A stretch of 36,641 bases of DNA, from assembly GCF_022376445.1 (NCBI RefSeq), contig NW_025955349.1:1-36641 (forward strand), given 5' to 3'. The notes under the pieces are model-generated. The model saw only the letters and a program-made list of their open reading frames with translations, made no database searches and was not told where the DNA came from. Below, piece after piece: positions 6,929 to 17,517 of the stretch. Every line of letters begins with the position of its first letter. Within the stretch, counting starts at the first letter, position 1. The translations under genes and the position numbers were made by a program. Source of the stretch: Fomitopsis serialis (lineage: Eukaryota; Basidiomycota; Agaricomycetes; Polyporales; Fomitopsidaceae).

Positions 6929-9900
6929 CTATGCACCACCGACGACCCGAAACTTCGGAGCAGCACCTACGAAGTTTAAGAACCGGGACGGCTCGTATAC
7001 GAATCTTGCACCTGTAGTTCAGGCCCAGCTGGCCGAGTCCGTCTTCAAGCGCTCCATGAGCACACCAACGGTCCCGCTGACCATCGAGGAGTTGCTGAGC
7101 ATCTCGCCCGAGCTTCGTAACCGCTATCGCGAAGCAGTGACACCCCGAAGAGTGACGCACGACTCGAACCCGACCTCGACGAACATGGCTGCGTTCGAAG
7201 AACTTCCGACACACGACCCTGCGTTAGTAGACTGCCACGACAACGAGCTCGACCCAGACGCTACCATCATCCCAGACTCGTACGAGACATACCTGAGGGT
7301 GTTGCCTCGAGGCGCGATACCTAGCGAACTCACTGTCGCGGCTGAGTCCCATTCGCTTCGAACGATCGACCTCACGATCGATCGTAAGGAGAAGGTAGCC
7401 TGCATTCTCGATCCCGGTTCTCAGGTCATCTGCATGTCGGAAGCGCTGTGCTATCATCTCGGTTTATCGTTCGACCCGACCATCGTACTCAGCATGCAAT
7501 CCGCGAACGGAGGAGTCGACCGCTCGCTCGGCCTTGTTCGAAACGTACCATGTCAAGTCGGCCCGATCACCTTGTATCTCCAGATCCACGTCATCAAGCG
7601 CGCGTCGTACGACGTACTGCTAGGTCGACCATTCGACGTCATCACTGAGAGCCTGGTGAAGAACTTCGCCGATGAGAATCAGACCATCACCCTGTTGTGC
7701 CCGAACACGTCCGAACAGATCACGGTACCTACGATGCCTCGAGGACGTCCGAAGTTCCAAGAGGTTTTTCAGAAGAGGCAGTCGGGACTTTTGAACACGT
7801 AGTTCAAGCCGACGATGACGAGCAAGTCGCGCTTGTGATCGACTTCGAAAACGATACCCCGTCCATTTCTGCCTATGCCAACATATCATCTCTCGAAGAC
7901 CCAGTTCTCGCGGCTACGTATCTCTCCGTTCCACATACCTATTCCAGTTTTGTTTTCGATGAAGTCAGGACAGCCACCGAGGCTACGAGATCGACTCAGC
8001 ATACTCCGTCATACGCTTCAAAACCTTTGAACACGCATACATCTTCGACCACTTCTCCGAACACATTCTCTCGTTCGACTGACTTACCTACGTATACCCG
8101 CACCGGCCATACCCACGACAGTACCGACTCGTCCGAGGATGCTCCTGATGTGTCCACATTCGCACAGGCAAAATCGAAGAAGAAGTACAAGCCGGTCGCA
8201 CTCAAGACGAGACCTGTTCTCGGGTCCGTCCCCGAACAGTTTCGTATCGTTCGCGACATCAAGGGAGATCCGCTCTCTACGATGCGTGAACTCAACCCCA
8301 ACCCACCTCCTTTCAAGCCCGAAGGTCGCTACACGGCCGAAAGGGCAGCTGTCTCGGATAAGCTGCACGACGATGATCTGTTACAACCCGCCGAACGCGA
8401 TCTACTTCACCACTTCATGGCTACGAACAACGACGCGTTCGCATGGTCAGACAACGAACGTGGCAACTTCAAGTCCGAATATTTCCCACCATAGACTTTC
8501 CTGTGATCCCGCACACGCCCTGGGTCCAGAAGAACATCCCTATCCCTCCTGGTCTGTACAAGGAGGTCTGCTCGATGATTCGTCGCAAGATTGACTCCGG
8601 AGTCTATGAACCTTCGAACTCGTCGTACCGTTCGCGATGGTTTTGTGTTGTTAAGAAGGATGGCAAGTCCTTGCGGATTGTTCACAGTCTCGAGCCTCTC
8701 AACGCAGTCACGATCCAACACTCTGGTGTCCCGCCAACTCCCGAACATCTCGCCGAACAGTTCGGAGGACGAACGTGCGGAGGGATGCTAGACCTCTATG
8801 TCGGCTACGACGAACGCTACATCGCCGAAAGTTCGAGAGATCTCACTACGTTCCAGACACCGTACGGGGCCATGCGACTTACTACGCTTCCTATGGGGTG
8901 GACAAATGCAGTACCCATCTTCCACGACGACGTAACCTATATACTTCAGCCCGAAACTCCCGAACACACTGTACCCTACATCGACGACGTTCCGCTCAAA
9001 GGACCGGCTAGCGACTACGGTGGCGAAGTCATTCCGCAGAATCCTGGCATTCGAAGGTTCGTCTGGGAACACTTCCAGAACCTTAACCGGATCGTCACTC
9101 GAATGCGCTACGCGGCGGAACATTTTCGGGAGTCAAGAGTGTGCTGATAGCTCGAGAAATCATGGTCATTGGCCACCGTTGTACGCCTCAAGGGCGTCTG
9201 CCTGACGAATCTCGAGTCGCGACCATCCGAAACTGGGGCGCCTGTCAGACCTTGTCCGATGTTCGAGCGTTTCTCGGCACGATCGGAGTGTGCAGGATAT
9301 TTATCAAGAACTTCGCGCACCGGGCCGACGCGCTCGTCCGTCTAACAAGGAAGGATATGCCCTTCGAGTGGGGCCCCGCACAACAGCAGGCTCAGGACGA
9401 CTTGAAGCAGGCCTTGCTCGAAAGCCCAGCACTTCGTTCGATCAACTACGACTCGACGGCACCTGTTATTCTGGCCGTCGACACGTCCTTCATCGCAGTC
9501 GGATTCCTCCTATGCCAGTGCGACGAGGAAGACGCCAAGCGCAGGTACTACAGCCGATTCGGGTCAATCACGCTCAACGACCGTGAACGTCGATTCTCGC
9601 AACCAAAGCTTGAAATCTATGGACTATTCCGCGCTCTTCGAGCGCTTCGAATGTATGTCATCGGGATTCGAACCTGATCGTGGAAGTCGACGCTCGATAC
9701 ATCAAGGGGATGCTGGCTAATCCCGATATCGCACCGAGCGCGAGCATTAATCGCTGGATTGTCTCAATTCTCACGTTTCACTTCACTCTCGTGCACGTGC
9801 CCGGGACCTCGCACGGGCCGGATGGACTGTCCCGAAGAACGACGCAACCAGGCGACGACCCAGTAGACGAAGACGACGCGTTCGAAGACTGGATCGACAA

Positions 9901-11518
9901 CATGTACTCGTTCGTGCACATGATACAGCCTTATCCCACCCTCTCCCGCCCTTCGAACGTTGCGGTGCTCGTGTTGACCGAGGACGGTCAAGATTTCAGT
10001 AAGGGGGAGGATGACGACGACTACGCGATAGTACCACGCTCGGACAAAGCTCGAAAGCTAGACGCACGTGTCGAGCAAGTCAAGCATTTCCTGATGACTC
10101 TGTCGAAGCCAGACGGACTTTCGCAACGAGCGTTCGAGGCGTTCTACAAGTACGCGACGCAGTTCTTCGTCACCGGGGATCGACTCTGGAGACGAAATGG
10201 TCAGGGCGCGCATAAGGTTGTCCTACCACCCGAGCGAAGGCTTCGAACATTACGCGAGAGCCACGATAGGATCGGACACCGCGGAATCCACGCAACGATC
10301 GTAGCAGTCTCCGAACGCTTCTGGTGGCCCGATCACAAGTCCGACGTAGGCTGGTATGTTCGAACGTGCGACCTGTGTCAGAAGCGTCAGTTACGACAGA
10401 TCCTCATCCCACCGACGGTCGCGATGCCAGCCGGACTATTCATGAAGGCGTTCTGCGACACGATGTTCATGCCTGTTTCGGGAGGCTATAAGCTCATAGC
10501 GCAAGCGCGCTGTTCTTCGATCACGTACCCCGAAGCCCGAATGCTTCGAAGAGAGACAGCTCAGACCCTTGGCGAATGGCTATATCAAGACATTGTCTGT
10601 CGCTGGGGCACGCTTGTTGAACTAGTCTCCGACAACGGCGCACCCTGGGTCAAGGCGCTCGAGTACCTCTCGAAGAAGTATCACATCAACCATATCAGGA
10701 TCAGTGGCTACAACTCGCGAGCGAACGGTATCGTCGAACGTTCGCACTTCGACATGAGACAAGCGTTGTTTAAGGCTGCCGACGGAGATCAGTCGCGCTG
10801 GTCACAGGTCTTCCATTCAGTACTATGGTCCGAACGCGTAACAACTCGTCGAAGAATGGGATGTTCGCCATACTTTGCAGCGACAGGCACGCACCCGATA
10901 CTGCCTCTCGACGTTATCGAAGCAACGTACCTTGTCCCACCACCTGAGACAGCACTCGACACTACCGACTTGATTGCACGACGCGCTGTAGCACTTCAGA
11001 AACGGTCGGAGGACCTTTCGAAGATCTATTCGAAGGTCTACGAAGCGAGACGTGAGGCTGCCCGACGCTTCGAACGAGAGCACCAGTACACGATCGAAGA
11101 CTTTGACTTCCAGCGTGGGGACTTAGTCCTCGTACGAAACACAGCGATAGAGAAAGCCTTGAACCGGAAGATGCGCCCGCGGTACCAAGGACCTATGGTC
11201 GTCGTATCTCGAAACCGAGGAGGTGCCTACATCATTGCTGAACTAGATGGCACAGTCCTCGATAGACCTATTGCCGCGTTTCGAGTCATTCCCTACCTTG
11301 CTCGAAGGTCGATCACGATTTCGCTCGAACACCTGGACGTACCCTTCGAACGTTTGCGTGAAATGGAGCAGTCAGACACACTAGGAGACGATGAACCGGA
11401 CCGTCCATCTGCCAGGCGAACTAGACGACGAGTCTTCCAGTTCGGAAGACGAAGAATGAGCTCTCGAAGGACTCGCATAGGATACCCAACCCATTTCTAT
11501 TTATCTAAACGCACTTGA
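6929..11518 (+). pseudogene. Ty3/gypsy Pol: protease, RT, RNase H, integrase; frameshifted
   Basis: The polyprotein copies element RNA to DNA and inserts it. Domains in order are: a linker continuing Gag (6932-7370); aspartic protease with LDPGSQ as active-site loop (near 7407); reverse transcriptase with YIDD (near 8978-8989); RNase H with AVDTS (near 9475); and integrase. The integrase has an HHCC zinc site (10258-10390), then a DDE core with FCDTM, VSDNGAPW and NGIVERS, and a C-terminal RYQGP module. No chromodomain is seen. The frame shifts by one base near 7700-7800, 8485, 9115 and 9672, so the product cannot be made in one piece. The first codons continue the gag frame exactly, so Gag-Pol was one frame before the break. 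The stop is at 11518. Confidence 0.9.
9996..10009 (+). other. Internal copy of the polypurine tract (possible central PPT)
   Basis: TCAGTAAGGGGGAG is identical to the sequence that abuts the right LTR (13651-13664), and about 25 bases upstream of each also match. It lies between the RNase H and integrase domains. A second plus-strand primer here would resemble the central tract known from lentiviruses and Ty1. The identity is seen; the function is inferred. Confidence 0.5.
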
Positions 11519-11677
11519 GTCCTGCACACACACTTCAATCACTGCACACCGCGACACGGATAGACACGGATCATTACACGAACACGAGAGAGAGAGACGT
11601 TACAAATTAACAGCACACGCGCGAGACACAATCAGGACACTACAAGTACAGGTACGGACTCCGAACACGAACACGAC
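11519..11677. other. Spacer between integrase and antisense gene
   Basis: An A/C-rich stretch with GAGAGAGAGA at about 11586. It separates two convergent genes and probably holds both 3' ends. No specific signal is identified. Confidence 0.4.
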
Positions 11678-13286
11678 CTACGAACAACTACTTCGAACCT
11701 TTCCCTTCGAAGGTCCCGCCGACGGACCAGCTGCAGGCGGATCGAATGCGCCACGCGCGGCCTCGGTGGACTCGACGTACAGCTCGTCGACGCGACGGCT
11801 GTAGTACTCCTGAAGGCCCTCGAGCACGGCCAGCTCGAGACCCATCAGGTTCAGCGACGCCTCGACGTTGCCGACGCGTTCGGAGGTCGCCGTCAAGGCC
11901 GCACGGGCCTCGGCGAGCGAACGGACCGGGGCGCACTGCGCCTGGAGGATCGCCGAGATGTTGATCGGCGGGGTCTGCGTCTGCGCGGCGTGCAAGGCCG
12001 CGGCGGCACGGGGATGGAGAGGCATGCGCGACGGCACGAAGGCCGCAGAGCCCAAGGCCGGGACCGTGACAGGAGCCGGAGGCGCGGGGCTGCAGGCTCC
12101 TCGGCGTCGCCGCTCTTGCCTACGAAAAAGAGTCAGCTACGAACGTCTCGAGCTTCGAAGATCAAGGCGAACTTACCGCACGGCGAGCTTGCGAGTGCCG
12201 GCCAACGTAGCGGCGCCCCATAGCACCCTGCTGGTCGTGCAGGCACTGATTGCAGCGACCGCATCGGCCTCGAAGACGCAATCCTTAGGGTCGCGTAGCC
12301 CGCGGCGCAGCGATCGCACTAAGTCACGAAAGTTAGTAGGGTACGACGAAGAAAGTGGGAGACTCACCGCCATCGTCCTGTCGCGGACAGTAGTCGCGCG
12401 AGCGACGAGCTTGCGGACGGCGGGGTCCGTGACGTCGGGGCCGAGCCGTCAGCCGGGGCCTTGCGCTTCTTGTTTTTCTTCGAGCCCTTGGGCTCGGGAC
12501 GATTTCGACCTCGGGCGACTCGGCGCGAACGGTCGAGGCATCCGAGGCGGTGGGGGACTGTGCGCGGGACTTACCTTTGCCCCGAGCACCGGACCGACCA
12601 CGTCGCGGCAGAGTCTTCTCCTCGCGAAGCTGACGAGCAGCCTCGCGTTTGTGGGCCTCGGCGGCCTCCTCAAGCTCGGCGGCCTCGCGGCGTTCGAGTC
12701 TTCGGCCTCGGCGGCCTCGCGACGAGCGTTTCTTCGGCCTCCTGGGCCTCGCGAGCTTTCGGGCCTCGGCCTCCCGACGTTCGCGCTCCTCGGTCTCGAG
12801 ACGAAGGCGGGTTGCTCGGCCTCCCAGAGCGCGCGCTTCTCGCGTTCGAGCGCGGCGTGCTTGATGGCGGCCTCGAGTAACGGCCACTCCATGTTGTCGG
12901 CGCATTGGCGCGCGGCGTCCGGATTTACGTCCGTTGCGAGGACGAGGAGACGGCCCAGAGCCGTCGCGTGCCGCTGCGAAAGGAACGCGCCTTTCGTCAC
13001 GCGGGTAAAGCGGTTCTTCGAACACTAAGTCAGTACGAACGATACGAGGCGAGAACTTACCACGCCGCATACGCGCCCTCGAACCACTCCTCGATGGCGT
13101 CCGGTTCTCGGGACGAGATGCCCACGACCCAGTTGGCGAGGGAGCCATGGGGCTCTTCGGGTCGTGAGGGACGGGGAAGCCGGTCTTCGCGTCCACCGTG
13201 TATTCGTCGTCCGACGCAGAGGCGCCGGCAGGTTCGGGGGACTTGGAGAAGGCGGGAGCGGGCGCGGGAGCGGACGAAGCGGACAT
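11678..13286 (-). pseudogene. Antisense accessory gene of the gypsy element, degenerate
   Basis: Pieces on the minus strand form a multi-exon gene. It starts MSASSAP (13286) and contains ASDDEYTVDAKTGFPVPHDP. A NPDAARQCADNMEWPL segment follows (about 12915), then a long Arg/Glu/Ala-rich coiled-coil-like stretch. Next come DPKDCVFEADAVAA (about 12260) and a helical end with LNLMGLELAVLEGLQEYYSR (about 11790-11880). I recall similar hypothetical proteins in other Agaricomycetes, encoded antisense downstream of gypsy integrases; their function is unknown. A one-base shift near 13113 and further shifts in 12450-12800 break the frame. Convergent with pol. Confidence 0.6.
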
Positions 13287-13650
13287 GGGCGAGCGAACAG
13301 AGACGGAGACGGGAGAGCGAAGCGGGGGATTAAGCGAAGTTCGGCGGGATCCCCCCCGCTATATGTGCGCTCGAGCTTTGTGGGTCCACCTACCGCATTC
13401 GAGGCGCTGAAACAACGGGGATCATCCCATCAGAACCAGTCCGAAACGGGAAAGAAGCGCTCACCTCCCGTCCAATGGGATTAATTCTTCGGATCAACGT
13501 GATCGAAGCGCGTCCTGCCGTTCGCTAATCGCTTCTCAAGTGCTCGCCATTGGACAAGACCTTCGGACGGCCTGGCGCGGAAGTATCTCGATGATCGCGG
13601 ACGCAAATCAAGCGCCGGCGTGTTCGAGCCGACCGAGGACGGTCAGTATC
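13287..13650. other. Non-coding 3' region of the retroelement
   Basis: No gene is seen apart from the TATA box noted separately. From 13625 the sequence matches pol at about 9976-10009 and leads into the polypurine tract. Confidence 0.5.
13350..13362 (-). promoter_or_regulatory. TATA box upstream of the antisense accessory gene
   Basis: On the minus strand CACATATAGCGGGG lies about 70 bp upstream of the MSASSAP start codon, in a good position for a core promoter. This supports independent transcription of the antisense gene. Confidence 0.45.
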
Positions 13651-13665
13651 TCAGTAAGGGGGAGA
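13651..13665 (+). other. 3' polypurine tract
   Basis: TCAGTAAGGGGGAGA is immediately followed by the TG of the right LTR (13666), the standard position of the plus-strand primer. It fixes the outer LTR boundary precisely. Confidence 0.8.
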
Positions 13666-15329
13666 TGATGAGCCCTTAGCTCACCTACCCACCGAAAACG
13701 CCATTTACGGTCGATACAACGGTACACTAAGTCAGAACGGTCGACGCACTGTCCGTCCGTTCGAGGGAACCGCCCGATGTTCGAAGCTCAAGCGTCAATG
13801 TTCGGAACCCTTAGTGGCAAAGGCAAGCGGTTTAGAAGCGTCGCTACATTGGTAGGACTACGGGCAAGTACACGGCTAGGTCAAACTAACTAGTGACGGC
13901 CTCGGCAACTCTCGTATCTATGGCCTCGACCTCCACACCCATGACCACCACCCCTACCCCTACGAACAGACGGACCGGCGTCGAAGCTACGGTCAGTGTT
14001 GACGCGCTCGAGCAGGCTTTCGAGCAACCCGACGAGGGTGCCGTGCGTGCGGCGCTGGTCGACTGCGATGTTGTGAATCGCTCGACCCATGGACTCGAGG
14101 TTGTCGGGCAGCTGGCGGAAGTCGGACAGGATCAACGTCTCGCGCTGATACTGCGGGTTCGCGAGAGGACGACGCTCGGCCTGGTTGACTTGTTCGAGCA
14201 GCACCAAGGTCTCGGACCACGCGATCGTAGGGTAGGGCGAACCTAGGATGTCCCCTGGTTGCCATCGCGGTGAAAGACCTCGTCGAGGTAACGCATCAAC
14301 TCGTCGATCTCGGGGAACGACCTAGGAGCAGGAAGCGTATCGTTCGCTAGCAGGATGGCCCGGCTGCGGGACTCGAACAAGAATCGCTGTTCGAAGGTCG
14401 GTTCGATGGTTCGAACGATAGTCTAAGTTCGGAGGCACGTACAATCATCCAACGGACTCCGTGGGCCCAAGCCAGCCACTCTCCGGGACTGTTGGCATCG
14501 TATCGCGGCTCGACAAGTCCCTCGGTCTTGAGGACCTCTAGGAGGCGGTAGTAGCGGGCAGCATACGCTTCGGAAGTTGGGTCGAGGTGCGGCATGTTCG
14601 TGTAAGTCAGGCGAACTCCTGCAGCTGTCTCATATCTTCGAGGACTGTCACCGGCTCCGGTTATGACCTTCGCCGTTCGGGGACGGTCGCCCGTTATGCG
14701 GAACCTGCGGAAGGCCGAGTTGGATTCTCTCATGTGTTAGTAGGTCCGGGTCGAGCGTTGTGACATTCTCCGATTGGCTGCTTTCCTTATCACTTTCATT
14801 CATCATTTCTTATTTCTCTTGGCTCTCTTGGTCTTCGGACCGTATTTTCCTGTATATACTCTGGGACTTGTTCCCTTCGAATCTCAGAGACCCCCTTACC
14901 CTCTCAATCTCACCTCGCACCGGCGAGGTTCGTCAGTCAGCCAGTACGTTCGAAGTCAGCAAGTTCGCCAGTCAGTCAGTACGTTCGAAGCCAGTCAGTC
15001 AGTTCGCCAGTACGTTCGCCAGCTCGTAGTTGCCCCGAGAGGCTCTACACTTCTTCTCCTGCCGTCGCTCGCCTTCCTTGTCACCGTTCGTTCGACACGT
15101 CTGTCGAAACTCCCCCTCCTACCTTCGAGGCTTAGCCCTCGTCTTCGAACAGTCTTCGATATCTTCGAAGCTCTCCCACGTCGTTCGGAGTCTTGTCCGT
15201 CCTCCTCCTTCTTACCTAGACCACTGTACAGTCCCCCGTACATCTCATAGACGCAGAGGCCTCGCATACCACTGCTCGACCTCACGGTTGGGTTTTTGTG
15301 TGGCTTTTGTGTTCTTTTCGGTCGCGTCA
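13666..15329 (+). repeat. LTR of the gypsy element, right copy (1664 bp)
   Basis: Starts TGATGAGCCC after the polypurine tract and ends GCGTCA, as the left copy does in reverse. It differs by scattered substitutions (roughly 1% by eye) and 3 bp in length. It carries a CCAAT-type ATTGG near 14773 and TGTATATACT at 14851-14860. A CAGTCAG/TACGTTCG cluster lies at about 14935-15025. The sequence after 15329 does not repeat the bases outside the left LTR, so there is no target duplication. Confidence 0.88.
13890..14733 (-). pseudogene. Second copy of the LTR antisense ORF, frameshifted
   Basis: Same layout as 5393-6237: exon 1 at 14733-14443, intron 14442-14387, exon 2 to 13890. One G/A is missing near 14251-14255 (CCAGGGGACATC here, CCAGGGAGACATC in the left copy). 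This puts the second exon out of frame after about 45 codons. The other differences visible between the two copies are mostly conservative or silent. Confidence 0.6.
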
Positions 15330-15941
15330 CCGGCGCCGTGCGCAGCTGCATGAAGTCCTGCACGACCCCACGGTCAAGAGCTCCTCCGGCGCTGGAACAT
15401 CTGGCAGCATCCCGCGCTCCCCAGCGCCCGTCATCCCACCGACACGCTCAAATACGGTCCGCTGGGCGAGCGAGGCCGCCAAAGCCGCCGAGCGCGCCCG
15501 CGCGGCGAACATTCACACGTCGTCTTCCTCCTCACACCTCCAGGCCCCGGTGTATATCTCACCGACGTCGCCCTCCGCGTCATACACGACACGCGCGCCC
15601 TCCCCGACGTCGCATACCTCCATGTGGCCGCCATCTCCCACATGCAGCCCCGTCTCATTGTTGCGGATGCGTCCGCAGCAGGTGCGGACGGCGTCGACGG
15701 ACAGTCTGAAGACAATGAAGATCCCCGCGAGTGCATTGGGCCTGACGAGGATGTTCCTCGTGCAGGAGGCACACGTACAGCGGGTGTCATAACCACGGCT
15801 GCGACTCTGATCATATTATACAGAGTGCCCGGGCCGGTTCTGAGGGCAGGGTATCATAGCTGCGCTGAGCGCGAGGAGAGGATGCCAGTAGGTCCCGGCA
15901 GGTTGACTATTAACTTATCCGTGCCTGGCCGTTCTCGATGA
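15330..15941 (+). other. Unassigned coding-like stretch beyond the LTR
   Basis: One frame is open across about 15420-15941. It contains GVYLTDVALRVIHDTRALPD and then VAYLHVAAISHMQPRLIVAD, which looks more protein-like than the Ser/Pro-rich alternative frame. There is no ATG at its start and no family I recognise. It could be the tail of a host gene cut by the retroelement, or chance in GC-rich DNA. Confidence 0.25.
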
Positions 15942-16289
15942 TTCGCCCGACGGATACTTTCTTGACGATTTAAGACATGTGTCATATACATCGTGCTGAA
16001 CGTTTTATACCAGTTGGTACGTATTGTAACCACGTCAGCGACACCGCGGGCGCAGCATCAGCCACCACCGCCCTGCTCACCACGTTTCGTAGCTTCCTCG
16101 TGACCCGCCGTCTCCTCCGCTAGTGTTCTACTGGATACCATGGTAACCTATGGATGGTTTTGTGGCTGACAATAACTCGGAATATGAGCCTCTGTGCAGC
16201 TGCTGCAGTGCTGCCAGTCAAGGCTATTACATAAGCATGTATTAGTCAGCACTCAGTAGTGCAAGCACAAGTTGTGAAAGCTAGATGTA
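15942..16289. other. Intergenic, nothing recognised
   Basis: AT-richer, with short poly-pyrimidine runs. No gene, RNA or repeat could be supported. Confidence 0.4.
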
Positions 16290-16500
16290 GTGGCGAGCTG
16301 CGAGCCACAAAAGTTTTGGACATACGAGCCACAAAACTTTTAGATAGAGCAAGTGACAAAGATTTTAGATAGAGTGAGTTGTGAAATTTTTTGATTTACT
16401 AAGTGGCAAAAGTTTGAGATGGAGCGAGTTGCAAAACTTTTAGATGGAGCAAGTCGCAAAATATTTGGATGGAGCGAGGTCGCAAAACTTTTTGATATGG
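16290..16500 (+). repeat. 25-bp tandem repeat array
   Basis: About eight units with consensus CGAGTTGCAAAACTTTTAGATGGAG run head to tail, with the best units at 16325-16474. The first and last units are diverged. It directly precedes, and has apparently replaced, the 5' part of the DUF6697-like gene fragment. Confidence 0.85.
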
Positions 16501-16520
16501 TGGATTACATTTTCTTTTGA

Positions 16521-17009
16521 TATGGGATAATAAAGCATCAAACGGTACACCATAGGATCGACGAGACCCGTGACCTTTTCCATAGAGACGGGGGAACATG
16601 GAGTTATTGCGGCACCTACAAATGCATAGGCATCACTGACATGGATTATGCGCAATCGTGCGACCTCACGGCGCGGCAGTTTGGCGTGAGTGCAGTTCTT
16701 CCTCACTTCGCAGTCGCCCTGATGACGTTCGATTTCGAGTCACATATGCACTCTGTCATGCATAAAACCATGGGTGGTAGCCAGGAGACGAGGGCAAAGA
16801 ACTACCGCCAACGCATATTTCGCGATGAAGTGCCATTTATCCGCTGCTGTGGACTACTGAAGGTCGCGCACAATCCCGACATCGATCTAGCTTTCGAAGC
16901 ATCTCGACTTGGCCGAAGCAAAAAGAGGCGGAGGTCTGCCAGACTTGCGTCGATGAAGTCGTACGTGCTCCATATGACAGCGGCAAAGCAGACAGCTCAC
17001 GCAGAGTAG
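16521..17009 (+). pseudogene. DUF6697-like gene fragment, 5' truncated
   Basis: The frame is open from 16521 (preceded by TGA) to the stop at 17007-17009. It contains RDLFHRDG and GTWSYCGTYKC, then VPFIRCCGLLKVAHNPDIDLAFEAS, and a basic KKRRRSARL tail that could be a nuclear signal. The same order of motifs occurs in the intact paralogue at 19006-20659. The N-terminal half is missing and the tandem repeat begins just upstream. No intron is needed, although the paralogue has one after its LTGLQ. The family name is from memory and moderately sure. Confidence 0.6.
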
Positions 17010-17517
17010 ATGAAAGCCCGTTCATAGCATGGGCTGACGTCTTGTTCTCTTTCTTAACGCGCACGTTGTTCTGCAGTCCCTCTCGTAATGCTGTATCTGC
17101 TCTGCTCTGTCTGTTGTCGGTGTTTTGAACGTGATGTTTTCGTCTGTTATCTCATCATTCGGATTGAAAGTCCCTATTGTGCGTTGTGTTAGCCTGCCCG
17201 AGGATTATTGAGTATCCAACATTACCGTTTGGCTGCCGTGCTGACGGCGCCCTCTGATATGTCGACTGTGAAACCATTGTCTGGGGGTTCTGTAAAGCGT
17301 CAAGTCTTTCTGTCGGTCATGAAGCTTTCGATCATCATAGACGTAGTTACACTGCGCTCGCGAGTAGTTGCTGAGAAGCACAGCGCGCCACTGCGGCGGC
17401 TACCTACAATGCCTTTGACGAGGGCGGAAAGTGGCAATAATATCTGTCCATGAAGTGTTATTACAGAGTGGAGGGTCCCATAGGAAGCATCGGGCTAATG
17501 TAACAAGCAGGGTGTCA
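17010..17517. other. Intergenic between DUF6697-like fragment and SYF2
   Basis: No supported gene. It should hold the 3' untranslated regions of two convergent genes. Confidence 0.4.

Noticed and set aside
11868..13028. 386-aa plus-strand frame
   Set aside because: Shadow of the antisense accessory gene; Ala/Ser/Arg/Leu-rich with no coherent domain, while the minus strand shows conserved-looking blocks.
13893..14246. 117-aa sense frame inside both LTRs
   Set aside because: Opposite strand of the spliced antisense ORF; composition is less protein-like and it includes a Thr/Pro low-complexity run.
4795..15329. Large inverted repeat as a single palindromic transposon
   Set aside because: The arms end exactly at LTR TG/CA ends next to a primer-binding site and a polypurine tract, so they are LTRs placed in opposite orientation by rearrangement.
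15298..15792. 164-aa Ser/Pro-rich frame beginning in the LTR
   Set aside because: It starts inside the LTR and crosses its end; low complexity, and a neighbouring frame looks better.
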